Source: Sclerurus mexicanus (lineage: Eukaryota; Chordata; Aves; Passeriformes; Furnariidae). Taken from it: 64,000 nucleotides of DNA. Both the position numbers and the translations under genes were made by a program. Of the stretch, positions 1-9,839 are shown one piece after another. Below the pieces are notes generated by a model. It searched no databases. It was not told where the DNA came from and saw only the letters and a list, made by a program, of their open reading frames with translations. How positions within the stretch are numbered: the stretch's first letter is position 1; every line of letters begins with the position of its first letter. The stretch covers positions 529,964-593,963 of the forward strand of contig VWZF01007079.1 of the NCBI GenBank assembly GCA_013396755.1. Reading direction: 5' to 3'.

Positions 1-2931
1 AGCAGGGTAGCTCAGCCCACTTTTGCTGACAATGAGCAGAAAATAGCTGGCATGCAGAAAATTCATCCACTAACATACTTCAAAGTCAACACCTGCTGCT
101 TCATTTCTGAGCACCGGCATTAACATTCAGTAGTATAATCTCAGTGAGAACACACATTGTCATATTAGGAGCCCTCTTCCTACAGTAGGTAGCAGCTGAA
201 TATTAAAAAGGTGCTTTCCCCTGCCTGAGTCACATATGAGCTCTCATACAAAAATAAAACATCTGGACAGTTTTCCTTCTCCTGCTTCTCCTGTGTAATA
301 CTATCAGCCTGGTTGAAACAGCCCTGCGATTTAATACTGTCTGTCTCTCTGATCTCAGATCTGTCCATCTGTCCAGAGCTCACTCTTTGAAGTGTTTCAG
401 GTTAAGGTGGAAATGTTCCACAGCTCTTCTAGTTAAAACCAGACCAAAGTACAAGCAATTTCTTTTTTCTTTTTTTTTCTTTTTTCTGACCATGACAGTC
501 ACTGATCCTTAGATTTAGATGCCATAATAAAAGTCTATTTAATCTGCACTACAGTGACTAGTCCGTAAACACCTCATTTAAATACAACAGGAATAAATTC
601 ATATCTTTACAACTTTCTTTGTAGAGAATCCTGTCTCGTCTCCCATAAACGTTTATGGATCAAAAACATTGTCTCCTGATCCTTCTTACCAGTTGCAGAA
701 TCCAAACTGTGTAAAGGTTCCACCATAACATATACAGTTCTTTCAAGAATATCTAGGAAGAGAAATGTATTTGTCATCAAGTGTCAGAAAATTGAACTGT
801 TTAAAACGTTCCAGCTAGAATGACACACTGCCACCCCACAAAACCCCTTTTTCTTTTAGAATAATTTGAAAAGGATTTTTTGACTTACAGGTGATGAGAC
901 ACCTCAGAAATACTGATATTGTGAGACATCTTCCAAGAAAAATACTATTACAATTGCTAATGTAATTCCTCAATCAATCAATCTCATATCTTTCTCAGTC
1001 AAATGTGAGTTGATTTCAGTGTAGCACCTTGAAAGCATGTATTTTCTTCCCTCAGTAAGTGCTTACTTAACATAAAATTAGCATATTTACCAGCCTCTCC
1101 GGACCAATGGCAAGCTCTAGTTGGGCTCTTGCTTCTGCATCCTCATGGGATTCTTTGCAAGACGCTTACTAATGGGACTGATGAAGGTGGGAATGGACCA
1201 TTATTTCTGTATTAATTAGACCAGAACTTAGAGACTTTCTTTACATTTTTCATAGGTAACATCTTAAGTTTCCCTCTAATTTAAATGTGCACAAAAATTA
1301 GTATTTAATTAAATAGTAGCCTGATTTGACTTTCTGGCATCAGAGGCTGAGAGTCAAAGGTTATGAAGGACATGCAAAGGTTACTGAACTCTGAGAACCC
1401 AAGCCTCGTATATGAAAAGAGCCTATGGGGCATATGGGCAAAACCCATATGTGTATCAATGGCCAGAATGAGAAGGCAGTGATTTTAGGTGGTGCTGTGG
1501 CTCTATGTCAGCTGAAGCAAATGGTGTTCTACACTGGCAATACTTGCCAGTGCTTTCTGTCCCTTGAGAAAGAAGCCTCTGCAGCAGCAATTCAGTAAGT
1601 GCCTGCAAGCTTTCAGGGGTGCACAGGTTCCTCTCCGTTAATGCAAAGAGCGTCTCTTAATTGCTGAAGTCTGTTATCTTGACTTTGTAATAGTGTCCCT
1701 CTAGGGATAAAGGAATGCCTGGCTGGCAGCTCAGTTTGCATTGCATCTGCTACCTGCTTGTGGTGTGCCACGTCCTTTCCGCTGAGGAATGCACTGAAAC
1801 AAGTGCATTCAATTTACGCAGGACATTTTGGCAAACACACCAGCCTGCTGCAGATTTTCTAAGACAAAAGGACGGGGTTGTCCCACATCCTAAACTCCTA
1901 CCATCTCAATCTAGCCTTCACCTTTGTTATCTCAACTGCTGCCTGAATCGAACTCTCCCTGTTAGTAACAAACTGGAGACAGGGAAGAAAGAAAAAGGGG
2001 CTCAATTAAATCCTTTCTAGCTTTCAGATGGACTCATCCACAAAAATGCCAGGGCTTTAGGCTGGTTTATTTAAGGATTCCTTGTGCCAGTATTCAGCTC
2101 CTGCTGCAGAGCTTGGTGCTGAGCACGCTTAGATACAGCCTTTCTCAATGCCCGTGCAAAGTATTCCCGCAGGTGCCTACCTGCTTGGCAGCTGCTGAAA
2201 GGCACACCTTGCTTTCACAGGTCACCTACCACATTCCTTTTCCCCAGCTCTCCTTCTGGCTTGCCCCCACTCAGCAGCCCAGCAGGTCCTCGTACAGGTC
2301 GCTTGTCACTCAGAAATCCCGGGCAGCTCAGCACCGTGCCTGCGAAATTAAACTCAGCTCTGCAAGGCCATGAACTGGAACACGCTGTGGCTCCGCTAAC
2401 AGACGCGCAGCTGAATGTTATGCCCAGTAAATTCAGCATGCCCAGACTATTTCAGCCTCGCTGTACATCTGTTGATGTGTCAGACTGCATGTTCTCTGTG
2501 CATTTCAATGCTGTCAGACGTGTGAGCGCCACAAAGCTCTGCAAACTGGTCAGGAAACTGATTTCCATCTACAATGTGTGCATGCTTCAGTATATTAACA
2601 CTGCAGCTTCTTTATCAATTCAATCACTACTTCTCATTTTCTGGTGAAATCTTATCTGAATATTCTTCTATTGCAGAGACTCTACAGTTCATGCATTTCT
2701 GTGTGCATTAATTAAATACCTAATTTTCTAGTCGGGTCTGATTTGGATCTAATGTTTTGCCACCTTACTCAATATTACCCTTTTGACAGGAAAGAATAAA
2801 TTCTTTCCTTGGAGAAGGGAATAATGTCTTTAATTATCGAATTTTCTTCTCTTTGCTATCTCATCATAATCCTTTACCCCTTTTTAACCTCAGTGCATTG
2901 TTTTAGAAATTGAAAAGGCATTAATAAAACC
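1..2931. other. CNTNAP2 intron, no gene seen
   Basis: AT-rich non-coding sequence upstream of the first visible CNTNAP2 exon, interpreted as intron because that exon lies on the + strand and starts with a split codon. I see no laminin-G-like coding segment, no clear interspersed repeat and no RNA gene. A T-rich low-complexity run lies at about 461-488. A 101-codon frame at 1715-2020 begins with a hydrophobic, signal-peptide-like stretch but has no other support. Confidence 0.6.
461..488. repeat. T-rich low-complexity tract
   Basis: Runs of T interrupted by single C residues. It has no adjoining 8-bp CR1 tail motif, so it is treated as simple low-complexity DNA. Confidence 0.6.
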
Positions 2932-3466
2932 CCAGAATGGTTTGGGCTGGAAGGAACCCCAAAGATCATCCAGTTCCAACTCCCCTGCCATGGGCAGGGA
3001 CACCTTCCACTACCCCAGTTTGCTCCAAGCCCCATCCAACCTGGCCTTGGACAATTCCAGGGATCCAGGGGCAGCCACAGCTTCTCTGGGCACCCTGTGC
3101 CAGGGCCTGCCCACCCTCCCAGGGAAGGATTCCTCCCTGATATCCAATCTAAATCTATCCTCTTGTTTTGTTTGAAGCCATTCCCCCTTGTCTTCTCTCT
3201 ACGTTCCCTTGAGGGCCCCAGAGCTGGCCCCGGCACTTCAGGTGGGGCGTCACAAGAGTGGTGTAGAGTGGAACAGTCACATCACTTGATCTGGCCACAC
3301 TTCTTTTGATGCAAGCCATCGTGGGCCCACCTCTCCCATCCCTCTGCACGGCGTCCTTTCCCTCCTGCTTGTCAGCTGCACCACACAGCTTGGTATTGCT
3401 GGCAACTGCGCTGAGGGTGCGCTTGATCCCATCGTTCACGTCGCCAACAAAGATGTTAAACAATGC
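2932..3466 (-). mobile_element. CR1 LINE, truncated and internally deleted
   Basis: The + strand reads as the reverse complement of an avian CR1 3' end. It begins with the AATGGTTTGGGCTGGAAGG-type terminus, continues through the CCATGGGCAGGGACACCTTCC block and the segment on Latin-like CATCCAACCTGGCC, then reaches the ORF2 3' part (ACAAAGATGTTAAACAATGC). Compared with the family consensus as I remember it, two internal blocks are missing, after about 3215 and after about 3320. The insertion therefore lies antisense to CNTNAP2 and has suffered deletions. Short open frames inside it are decayed reverse-transcriptase remnants or chance frames; no functional ORF2 is possible. Confidence 0.9.
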
Positions 3467-5093
3467 AAAAGGAAAAAAAAAATGTAATCCGAGGGGGAAA
3501 AAAGTTAACAAGAAATAAATCTCTTTGTGACACGGAGCTGCAGCATTCTTGTCAAGAGACTTCAGGCACTCCAAATGTGCTTTGCCTTCATATTGCAGTG
3601 CCCCAACCAGAGGCGTTTCTGTGCCGTGGATTTTACCTGGACAGCCAGGGAGTAGTTGTACTTTCCCAGTTGTGGTTCCATTGCCTCCCCCTTGCTTCTG
3701 GTTTTGGACAATATTTTAGCTTTTTCCTCATCACCAATGTGACCTTTTTTCTTTTTTTACCTTTTTTTTTTTTTTTGGTGAAATATTCATAGTAAAAGCT
3801 TGTACTTGCACAAACCACTGCATTGGTGCAGAACAGTGATCACCTCGCTGGTTTTGAGTCCTGGCCAGCGTTGCTCTTCCCTTACACTTCTAAGGCACTG
3901 TATCAGTGCTATTCTGCAGCAGTTCACAGACTGAGCAGCACTTGACATAAAAACAGAGACTTTTTCCACAGTTTTATGCCCCCGATACATTCCTCTGCTG
4001 TTTTTATTTCTCTGCTTACCTGCTGTACAACTGGGGCACAGCCCATGCAACAGTCTAATCCAAGCCTCCCTGACTACAGCTTTGTTTTGCACATGCAAAG
4101 GCTTTTAATCAGGCTGTTTAAGGGGGCTTTTAGAGGCTTCTTGAAATCTCCAGGTGATCAGCCAGCCTCTGTCCTGATAAACTTGTTACAGAGTCAGCAC
4201 ATGTTCAATAGGAACCTTTTCTGCTGTCAATTTTAACAGATCTCCTTACGTTTTCTAGCTTTCTGTACCTGTAATAGCAAAAAACAATGGCAATACTCGG
4301 GATTTCAGTCATTGTTTTTCTTATATTAAAATAATTGTAAATTTGGTAAGTGAACGTTCTTATCCCCATTTAGAAGCGACTAGTTCAAGTGACTTCTCTA
4401 GTCACTTGAGCTGGCTGGAGACAGGCATTGATGTTGCAGTAACATGAAAGGTGCCAAAAATAATACTGAAAGCAAGGTTGTATTGCTCAAAATCAAACAC
4501 TTGATGGAAAAGCTGAACATGCTTCTGGAACTGAAACACAACATCAGGTGATTACAGGGCACTCATCTTTTAATAATGACAGGAGCATTTAGTGAAATGA
4601 TGAAGCACTTGTAGTGAGTCCCAAAAATGATTCCACTCCCTTCAATTAGAGCAGCCACGAGTTTAAATATAGATTTCTGAGGGAGTGAGAGGGAACATGG
4701 CTAGATAGCATCGCAAAACTCTCAGGCTTATACTGAGGCATGACTTAAAAAGCTGGGCAAATTGGAACAGGAACTGTAACATAACACAATGTTCCTCCAT
4801 GGGTCACTTCTTCCAACAATTAGTCTGCTATACCTTCAAAAACTGCTGACAGACCCTTCTTGCTATGCCTTCCTTGGCTCAGTTAAAGAGCTCTGTAGCT
4901 CTTTGTACCTTCTTAGGTAGCATCTCATTTTCTAATCTTCTAAGCTTATGATCCATGACTTGCTTCCATTAAGCACGTGCTTTATTGATATTGTGGATTC
5001 TAATTTCATTGATTCAACATGCCATGAAGACACACCACCTTTCTAAAATACAGTTCTATGGTTTGACCAAACTTGTACTCAAAGTCTGAAATT
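3467..5093. other. CNTNAP2 intron, no gene seen
   Basis: AT-rich intronic DNA between two CR1 copies. It holds a T-rich run at about 3746-3777 and a short near-perfect inverted repeat at 4380-4414. No coding or RNA gene is recognisable. Confidence 0.55.
4380..4414 (+). other. Short inverted repeat / hairpin
   Basis: The arms at 4382-4394 and 4400-4412 are reverse complements with a single mismatch that becomes a G-U pair in RNA. The loop is 5 nt, and two further pairs can form at the base, giving about 15 bp. This is shorter than a typical pre-miRNA stem, so I make no functional call. Confidence 0.6.
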
Positions 5094-5560
5094 TGGGCTG
5101 ATGCAGCACTGCAGGTGGGACCTCATGAGAGCAGAGAAGAGAGGGAGAATCCCCTCCCTCTCCCCGCTGGCCACGCTGCTTTGGATGCAGCCCAGGACAC
5201 ATTTGGCTTTCTGGGCTGCAATCAGACATGGCTGGGTCACGTCCAGCCTCTCATCCACCAGCACCCCCAAGTCCTTCTCAGCAGGGCTGCTCTCGACTGT
5301 TCATCCCCCAGCCTGTACTGATACGGGGGTGCCCTGACCCAGGTGCAGCACTTGGTCTGGTTAAACCACCTGATATTCCCATGGACCCATTTCTTGAGCT
5401 TGTCCAGGTCTCTCTGGATGGAATCCCACCCTTCAGGTGTGTAAACTGCACCACTCGGCTTGGTGTCATTGGCAAATTGGCTGAAGATGTACCTGAGCCC
5501 TTCATCTATGTCATTAGAGAAGATACTAAATAACACTGGTCCCAGTACTGACCCCTGATG
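5094..5560 (-). mobile_element. CR1 LINE fragment (ORF2 C-terminal part)
   Basis: The + strand is the reverse complement of avian CR1 ORF2. Diagnostic blocks are TGGCCACGCTGCTTTGGATG, the CACCCCCAAGTCCTTCTCAG segment, CCCAGGTGCAGCACTTGG, CTCTCTGGATGGAATCCC and the terminal AGTACTGACCCCTGATG. Both ends are truncated: the CR1 3' terminus and 8-bp tail repeats are missing. Frames on both strands are broken by indels relative to ORF2, so this is a dead copy. It belongs to a more internal part of the element than the copy at 2932-3466, so the two need not derive from one insertion. Confidence 0.9.
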
Positions 5561-7337
5561 TATGTTTTGATTTTATTTGGGTTTTTTTCTGATTAAAAGG
5601 AATTATCACATCCTCATATGATAAAAGCATAAAGTGTGGAACCTTGTTCTTTGAGATACACACTATTTTTAAACATCTCCTTCCACCCATGGATTTCTTC
5701 CTGTCTCTCCTCCCTCTCACTGCTGTTCATTATTTCCCTCAGCTTTGACCAGATAGGCTTTTTATAGCACATACATCACATATTGAACATAATCAGGTTA
5801 TGATTGTTGGTCCCTAGGCAACCACCATCTTCCAGGACAGTGATTAAGTCCTTTTTACTCTTCCTAATGAAGTCCAAACTAATTACGTTATGTCATAGTC
5901 AGTAAAATTTTTAGACAAAAAAAAATCCATAATCTAATGATGCTTTACTACTGGCTGCATGAGATCCCAGCAGAAGCATCCCAAATTGAAGTTTCTAGGA
6001 AACAAGAATGAGGGCATTTTTTCCACACACAGCAGACATGTCTATCACCCCCTTTTCATGGACTTTATTAGCATACATGATGGGACACCTACATTTAAGG
6101 TCATGCTGGTTTAACTTATTCACCAAAAGGAATCTACCAGTGATATGTTCCTCCCCTACCAAGCTGTCCTCAGCAGTCTGTAATTAACATTCCTGTCAAG
6201 CAAATTGTCTCTCAAGAATGTAATTATAAGTGAGAATTTTCCATTCCCTTTGTTTATATCTCAGATTCAGAGCTTATGAATACAGGCAATTAAAAATTGA
6301 TTCTGGCAAGGTCTTTTTCTACTAAATTATTATTTTATACTTCCAAGAGATGGGATAAATAGCCTGCACTGAGTTCTGTTCCTCTGCAGCTTAACTGCTT
6401 GCAGTATTGGGCCAGCTCATTTAAATGTAGTCTGAATATCTCTAAATTGCAGACTGCCATGCTGAGAGACCTTTCAGCATTCTGCTAAGCTCTGAATGCC
6501 TTCACTACCTAAGGCTGAACTACTGTTTGCTCAAATTGCATATTGTCTCCTCTAGAATTATTACAACCATTCACCAGCTAGAGATTCCTCATTTAATGAC
6601 TTTTTTTGTCCCATTATAAAAAATGACCAGATTCATGCGTTACCTTGGGGACTGGGGAAGCTCTCTGTGGGTTTTCTACGTCAAATACTAAAACACCAGG
6701 ACATTGTGTGCCTGTGCAGAACAGGATCCAATTTTGTTATGTCAAACCTGACTTAGTTCAGCACAACCACAATAATGGACCTCAGTAAAATTACGAAGGC
6801 TGCTGGTTTACAGGTCTCAGATTGCCTTCTCCAAAGAAATACATGGATCATATGTGCAGTCGGTTGCAATTTTGTTCAATAAAAATGTTCCGTTCTCATT
6901 TAGTAAATCCAAATAGCAAAAAGCCCTTCAGTGAAGCATTTACTGCTGCTTCTGTTTTCTCTCAGAAGAGATCAGCCATGCTGAGTTTCTAGTCAAGAGG
7001 TGAGCACCACAGAATTTTAAATACATGGCCATGTAAGGGTCAGTCAGTGAGAAAAGTACCTGCTGGTGCACGTGGTGGTGTTAATGAAATGCTATGGCAA
7101 ATACACTTCAGGAAACATCCTTACTGATACAGGACAAAGAGAGGGAAGGGGAACAGATCAAACTGAAGAGGGTCTTTTTACAAAAATGCAAACACTTTTA
7201 AATTATAATTCACAGACTCTCTCTGCAGCTGGTAGCGTGGGTGGTGGAGCAGGGCCAGGGGCAGGAAGGTGGTGGTGCAGCTGGGAGAGGAGGAGAGGGC
7301 AGGGAGGCACCTGGTCTGAGCAGCAGAGAGAAGGAAG
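5561..7337. other. CNTNAP2 intron, no gene seen
   Basis: AT-rich intronic DNA with no recognisable gene, repeat family or RNA. The purine-rich, GC-richer stretch at about 7225-7340 leads into the tandem repeat that follows. Confidence 0.55.
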
Positions 7338-7485
7338 AGGTGGTCTCATAATCTCCGTGTTAATAGATGGATAATAGGTGGATAATAGATGGATAATAGT
7401 GGTCTCCTAATCCATGTTAGATGGATAATAGGTATAGATGGATAACAGGTGGTCTCATAATCTCTGTGCCAATAGATGGATTTTA
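7338..7485. repeat. GATGGATAATAG minisatellite with flanking duplication
   Basis: Imperfect copies of a 10-12-bp unit (AGATGGATAATAGG) fill this interval. They are bracketed by two near-identical copies of AGGTGGTCTCATAATCTC at 7338 and 7447, an offset of 109 bp. This indicates a larger tandem duplication superimposed on the short unit. Confidence 0.85.
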
Positions 7486-7749
7486 ACCCTTTCTTTGTCC
7501 ACTGCTTGGCAGGCAGGCTGCAGTCCCCTTTCTGTCCCCTAAAAGAGAACAAGTGAACTAAGTCATCTCAGTAATCTTTACTTTTTAAACCCATTCTGTG
7601 CAGGTCCTTAATTGGCTTGCCTCATGCTTCTACACGAGTAAAGCAAAATCAAAAATATCTTTCAAGTGTAATTTTCAACACCTGTCAAACACCACAGTAA
7701 CGTCCACGCACATTTCCCCTGTTTGGCATCCCCGGCCCCTGATGCTGAG

Positions 7750-7945
7750 TGGCATCTTCTGGCGAGAGGGACCCCGGGACCCCCGCGAATCCAGTCCGCG
7801 TATTCCCGCCCGCATCGGCCCGGCCGGCGCGGCTCCGCTCCGCTCCGCGCTCCTCCGCGCCGCGTTTTCCCCGCGCCCCGCCCCGCAAGCGAACCGTGCG
7901 GGGTCCGCAGGCAGCGACGGGGGGGACGGGGACAGGGACAGGGAT
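7750..7945. promoter_or_regulatory. CpG island, left half
   Basis: An abrupt change from AT-rich intron to very CpG-dense DNA. It includes a GC-box core GCCCCGCCCC at 7875-7884 and many CGCG steps. It ends in a G-quadruplex-capable run, with G-runs at 7919-7925, 7928-7931, 7935-7937 and 7941-7943, immediately before an unresolved base at 7946. No TATA motif was seen. Such islands in bird genomes usually mark promoters, but GC-rich minisatellites can also raise CpG density, so promoter activity is an inference. Confidence 0.55.
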
Positions 7946-7946
7946 N
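7946..7946. other. Assembly gap (single N)
   Basis: A single unresolved base directly after a G-quadruplex-capable sequence and at the entrance of the minisatellite. It probably marks a contig join rather than one ambiguous nucleotide. Confidence 0.8.
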
Positions 7947-8467
7947 AGGGGGCACGGCCAGGACAGCCGGGACAGCCAGGACAGGTACCCGGGGTGCGGG
8001 GGCTGCGGGGCGGGGAGGGCTGTCCTGTCCTGCGGGGCGGGACACGGCATCCCGCGGGGCTGGCACCCCTCGGGGCACTGACACTGACACACTGACACTG
8101 ACATCCATGGGGCACTGACACTGGCACGGACACTGACACACTGACACTCACACTGACACACTGACACTGGCACACTGGCACTGACACTGGCACTGACACT
8201 GACACTGACACCCCTCGAGGCACTGACACCGGCACGGACACTGACAGTGACACCCACGGGACACTGACACCCATGGGGCACTGACACTGACACACCCCTC
8301 GGGGCACTGACACCGACAGTGACACCCTCGGGGCAGTGCCACCCCTCGGGACACTGACACTGACACCCACGGGGCACTGACACTGCCATCCCTTGGCACT
8401 GACACTGACAGTGACATCCACAGGGCACTGACAGCGACACCCACGCGGCACTGTCACCCCTCGGGAC

Positions 8468-8919
8468 ACTGACACTGACAGTGACACCCACGGGGCACTG
8501 CCACCCCTCGGGGCACTGGCAGTGACACCCTCGGGGCACTGACACTGGCATCCCTTGGCACTGACACTGACAGTGACACCCACGGGGCACTGCCACCCCT
8601 CGGGGCACTGGCAGTGACACCCTCGGGGCACTGACACTGGCATCCCTTGGCACTGACACTGACAGTGACACCCACGGGGCACTGCCACCCCTCGGGGCAC
8701 TGGCAGTGACACCCTCGGGGCACTGACACTGGCATCCCTTGGCACTGACACTGACAGTGACACCCACGGGGCACTGCCACCCCTCGGGGCACTGGCAGTG
8801 ACACCCTCGGGGCACTGACACTGGCATCCCTTGGCACTGACACTGACAGTGACACCCACGGGGCACTGCCACCCCTCGGGGCACTGGCAGTGACACCCTC
8901 GGGGCACTGACACTGGCAT
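8468..8919. repeat. 92-bp higher-order tandem array
   Basis: The marker TCCCTTGGCACTGACACTG recurs at 8551, 8643, 8735 and 8827, exactly 92 bp apart. The fifth copy is cut at 8919 by the N at 8920, where the next marker would start. Copies look identical by eye, so homogenisation is recent or reads were collapsed. A further partial unit of the same type lies at about 9440-9600. Confidence 0.92.
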
Positions 8920-8920
8920 N
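8920..8920. other. Assembly gap (single N)
   Basis: Interrupts the 92-bp array in mid-unit. The sequence to its right restarts with the block already seen at 8066. Confidence 0.85.
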
Positions 8921-9363
8921 CCCCTCGGGGCACTGACACTGACACACTGACACTGACATCCATGGGGCACTGACACTGGCACGGACACTGACACACTGAC
9001 ACTCACACTGACACACTGACACTGGCACACTGGCACTGACACTGGCACTGACACTGACACTGACACCCCTCGAGGCACTGACACCGGCACGGACACTGAC
9101 AGTGACACCCACGGGACACTGACACCCATGGGGCACTGACACTGACACACCCCTCGGGGCACTGACACCGACAGTGACACCCTCGGGGCAGTGCCACCCC
9201 TCGGGACACTGACACTGACACCCACGGGGCACTGACACTGCCATCCCTTGGCACTGACACTGACAGTGACATCCACAGGGCACTGACAGTGACACCCACG
9301 GGGCACTGTCACCCCTCGGGACACTGACACTGACAGTGACACCCACGGGGCACTGCCACCCCT
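8921..9363. repeat. 443-bp duplicate of 8066-8508, bounded by two N gaps
   Basis: Reading 8066-8508 against 8921-9363 gives an ungapped match of equal length with only two differences that I can see, near 8433 and 8445. The block begins immediately after one N and ends immediately before the next. It therefore looks like a separate contig or allele placed in tandem rather than a true second copy. Confidence 0.88.
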
Positions 9364-9364
9364 N
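9364..9364. other. Assembly gap with unmerged overlap
   Basis: The 58 bases before this N (9306-9363) are repeated after it (9365-9422), as expected when two overlapping contig ends were joined without merging. Confidence 0.88.
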
Positions 9365-9609
9365 CTGTCACCCCTCGGGACACTGACACTGACAGTGACA
9401 CCCACGGGGCACTGCCACCCCTCCGGACACTGACAGTGACACCCACGGGGCACTGACAGTGACACCCACGGGGCACTGCCACCCCTCGGGGCACTGGCAG
9501 TGACACCCTCGGGGCACTGACACTGGCATCCCTTGGCACTGACACTGACAGTGACACCCACGGGGCACTGCCACCCCTCGGGGCACTGGCAGTGACACCC
9601 TCGGGGCAC

Positions 9610-9822
9610 TGACAGTGACCCCCACGGGGCAGTGCCGCCCCCGGTGCCCCGGCACGGTGCGGGGTCGTGCCCGGGATGCCCGTGGGTGGTCGCGGCTGCC
9701 CCGCCCCGTCTGACGCGCGTTATCCCGCGGGGGCTGCGCTCCGCCGGGCGGGGGCGGCTGGAGGGGACCGAGCGGGGCAGTGCGAGTCACACCGTCTGCC
9801 GAGCTGCTGCTGCGACCCACCT
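9610..9822 (+). promoter_or_regulatory. CNTNAP2: CpG island right half; candidate alternative promoter / first exon
   Basis: CpG-dense DNA with an inverted GC box at about 9699-9707 and overlapping GC boxes GGGCGGGGGCGG at 9746-9757, but no TATA box. It ends at a perfect intronic donor consensus GTAAGT (GT at 9823-9824) just where composition returns to AT-rich. This arrangement is what a CpG-island promoter with a short non-coding first exon looks like. If spliced to the next CNTNAP2 exon at 21042, the first AUG in that exon (21236) is in the CNTNAP2 frame. I recall that mammals have a short CASPR2 isoform from a downstream promoter, but I cannot verify homology here. The alternatives are a GC-rich minisatellite flank with a chance donor, or the start of an unrelated non-coding RNA. 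Confidence 0.35.
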
Positions 9823-9839
9823 GTAAGTTTTTGTTTATT

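Larger units (their letters stand above)
8066..9620. repeat. CACTGACAC-type GC-rich minisatellite
   Basis: About 1.5 kb built from variants of CACTGACACTGACACCC joined by GGGGCACTG and CCCCTCGGGG modules. Sub-arrays of pure CACTGA repeats and of longer 92-bp units alternate. The long minus-strand frames across it (up to 644 codons, rich in Ser-Val-Cys-Gln repeats) arise from the repeat chemistry: they cross unresolved bases and are open in several frames at once. They are not genes. Confidence 0.93.

Noticed and set aside
1715..2020. 101-codon frame beginning with a signal-peptide-like stretch
   Set aside because: Hydrophobic N-terminus alone is weak evidence. There is no downstream domain and no splice or promoter support, and the frame lies in intron.
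3155..3574. 139-codon frame overlapping the first CR1 copy
   Set aside because: It runs through a deleted CR1 fragment and the adjoining A-rich DNA, so it is not a working reverse transcriptase or host gene.
7675..9609. 644- and 553-codon minus-strand frames as genes
   Set aside because: They are translations of the minisatellite, cross unresolved bases, and several frames are open at once. Nothing suggests a gene.
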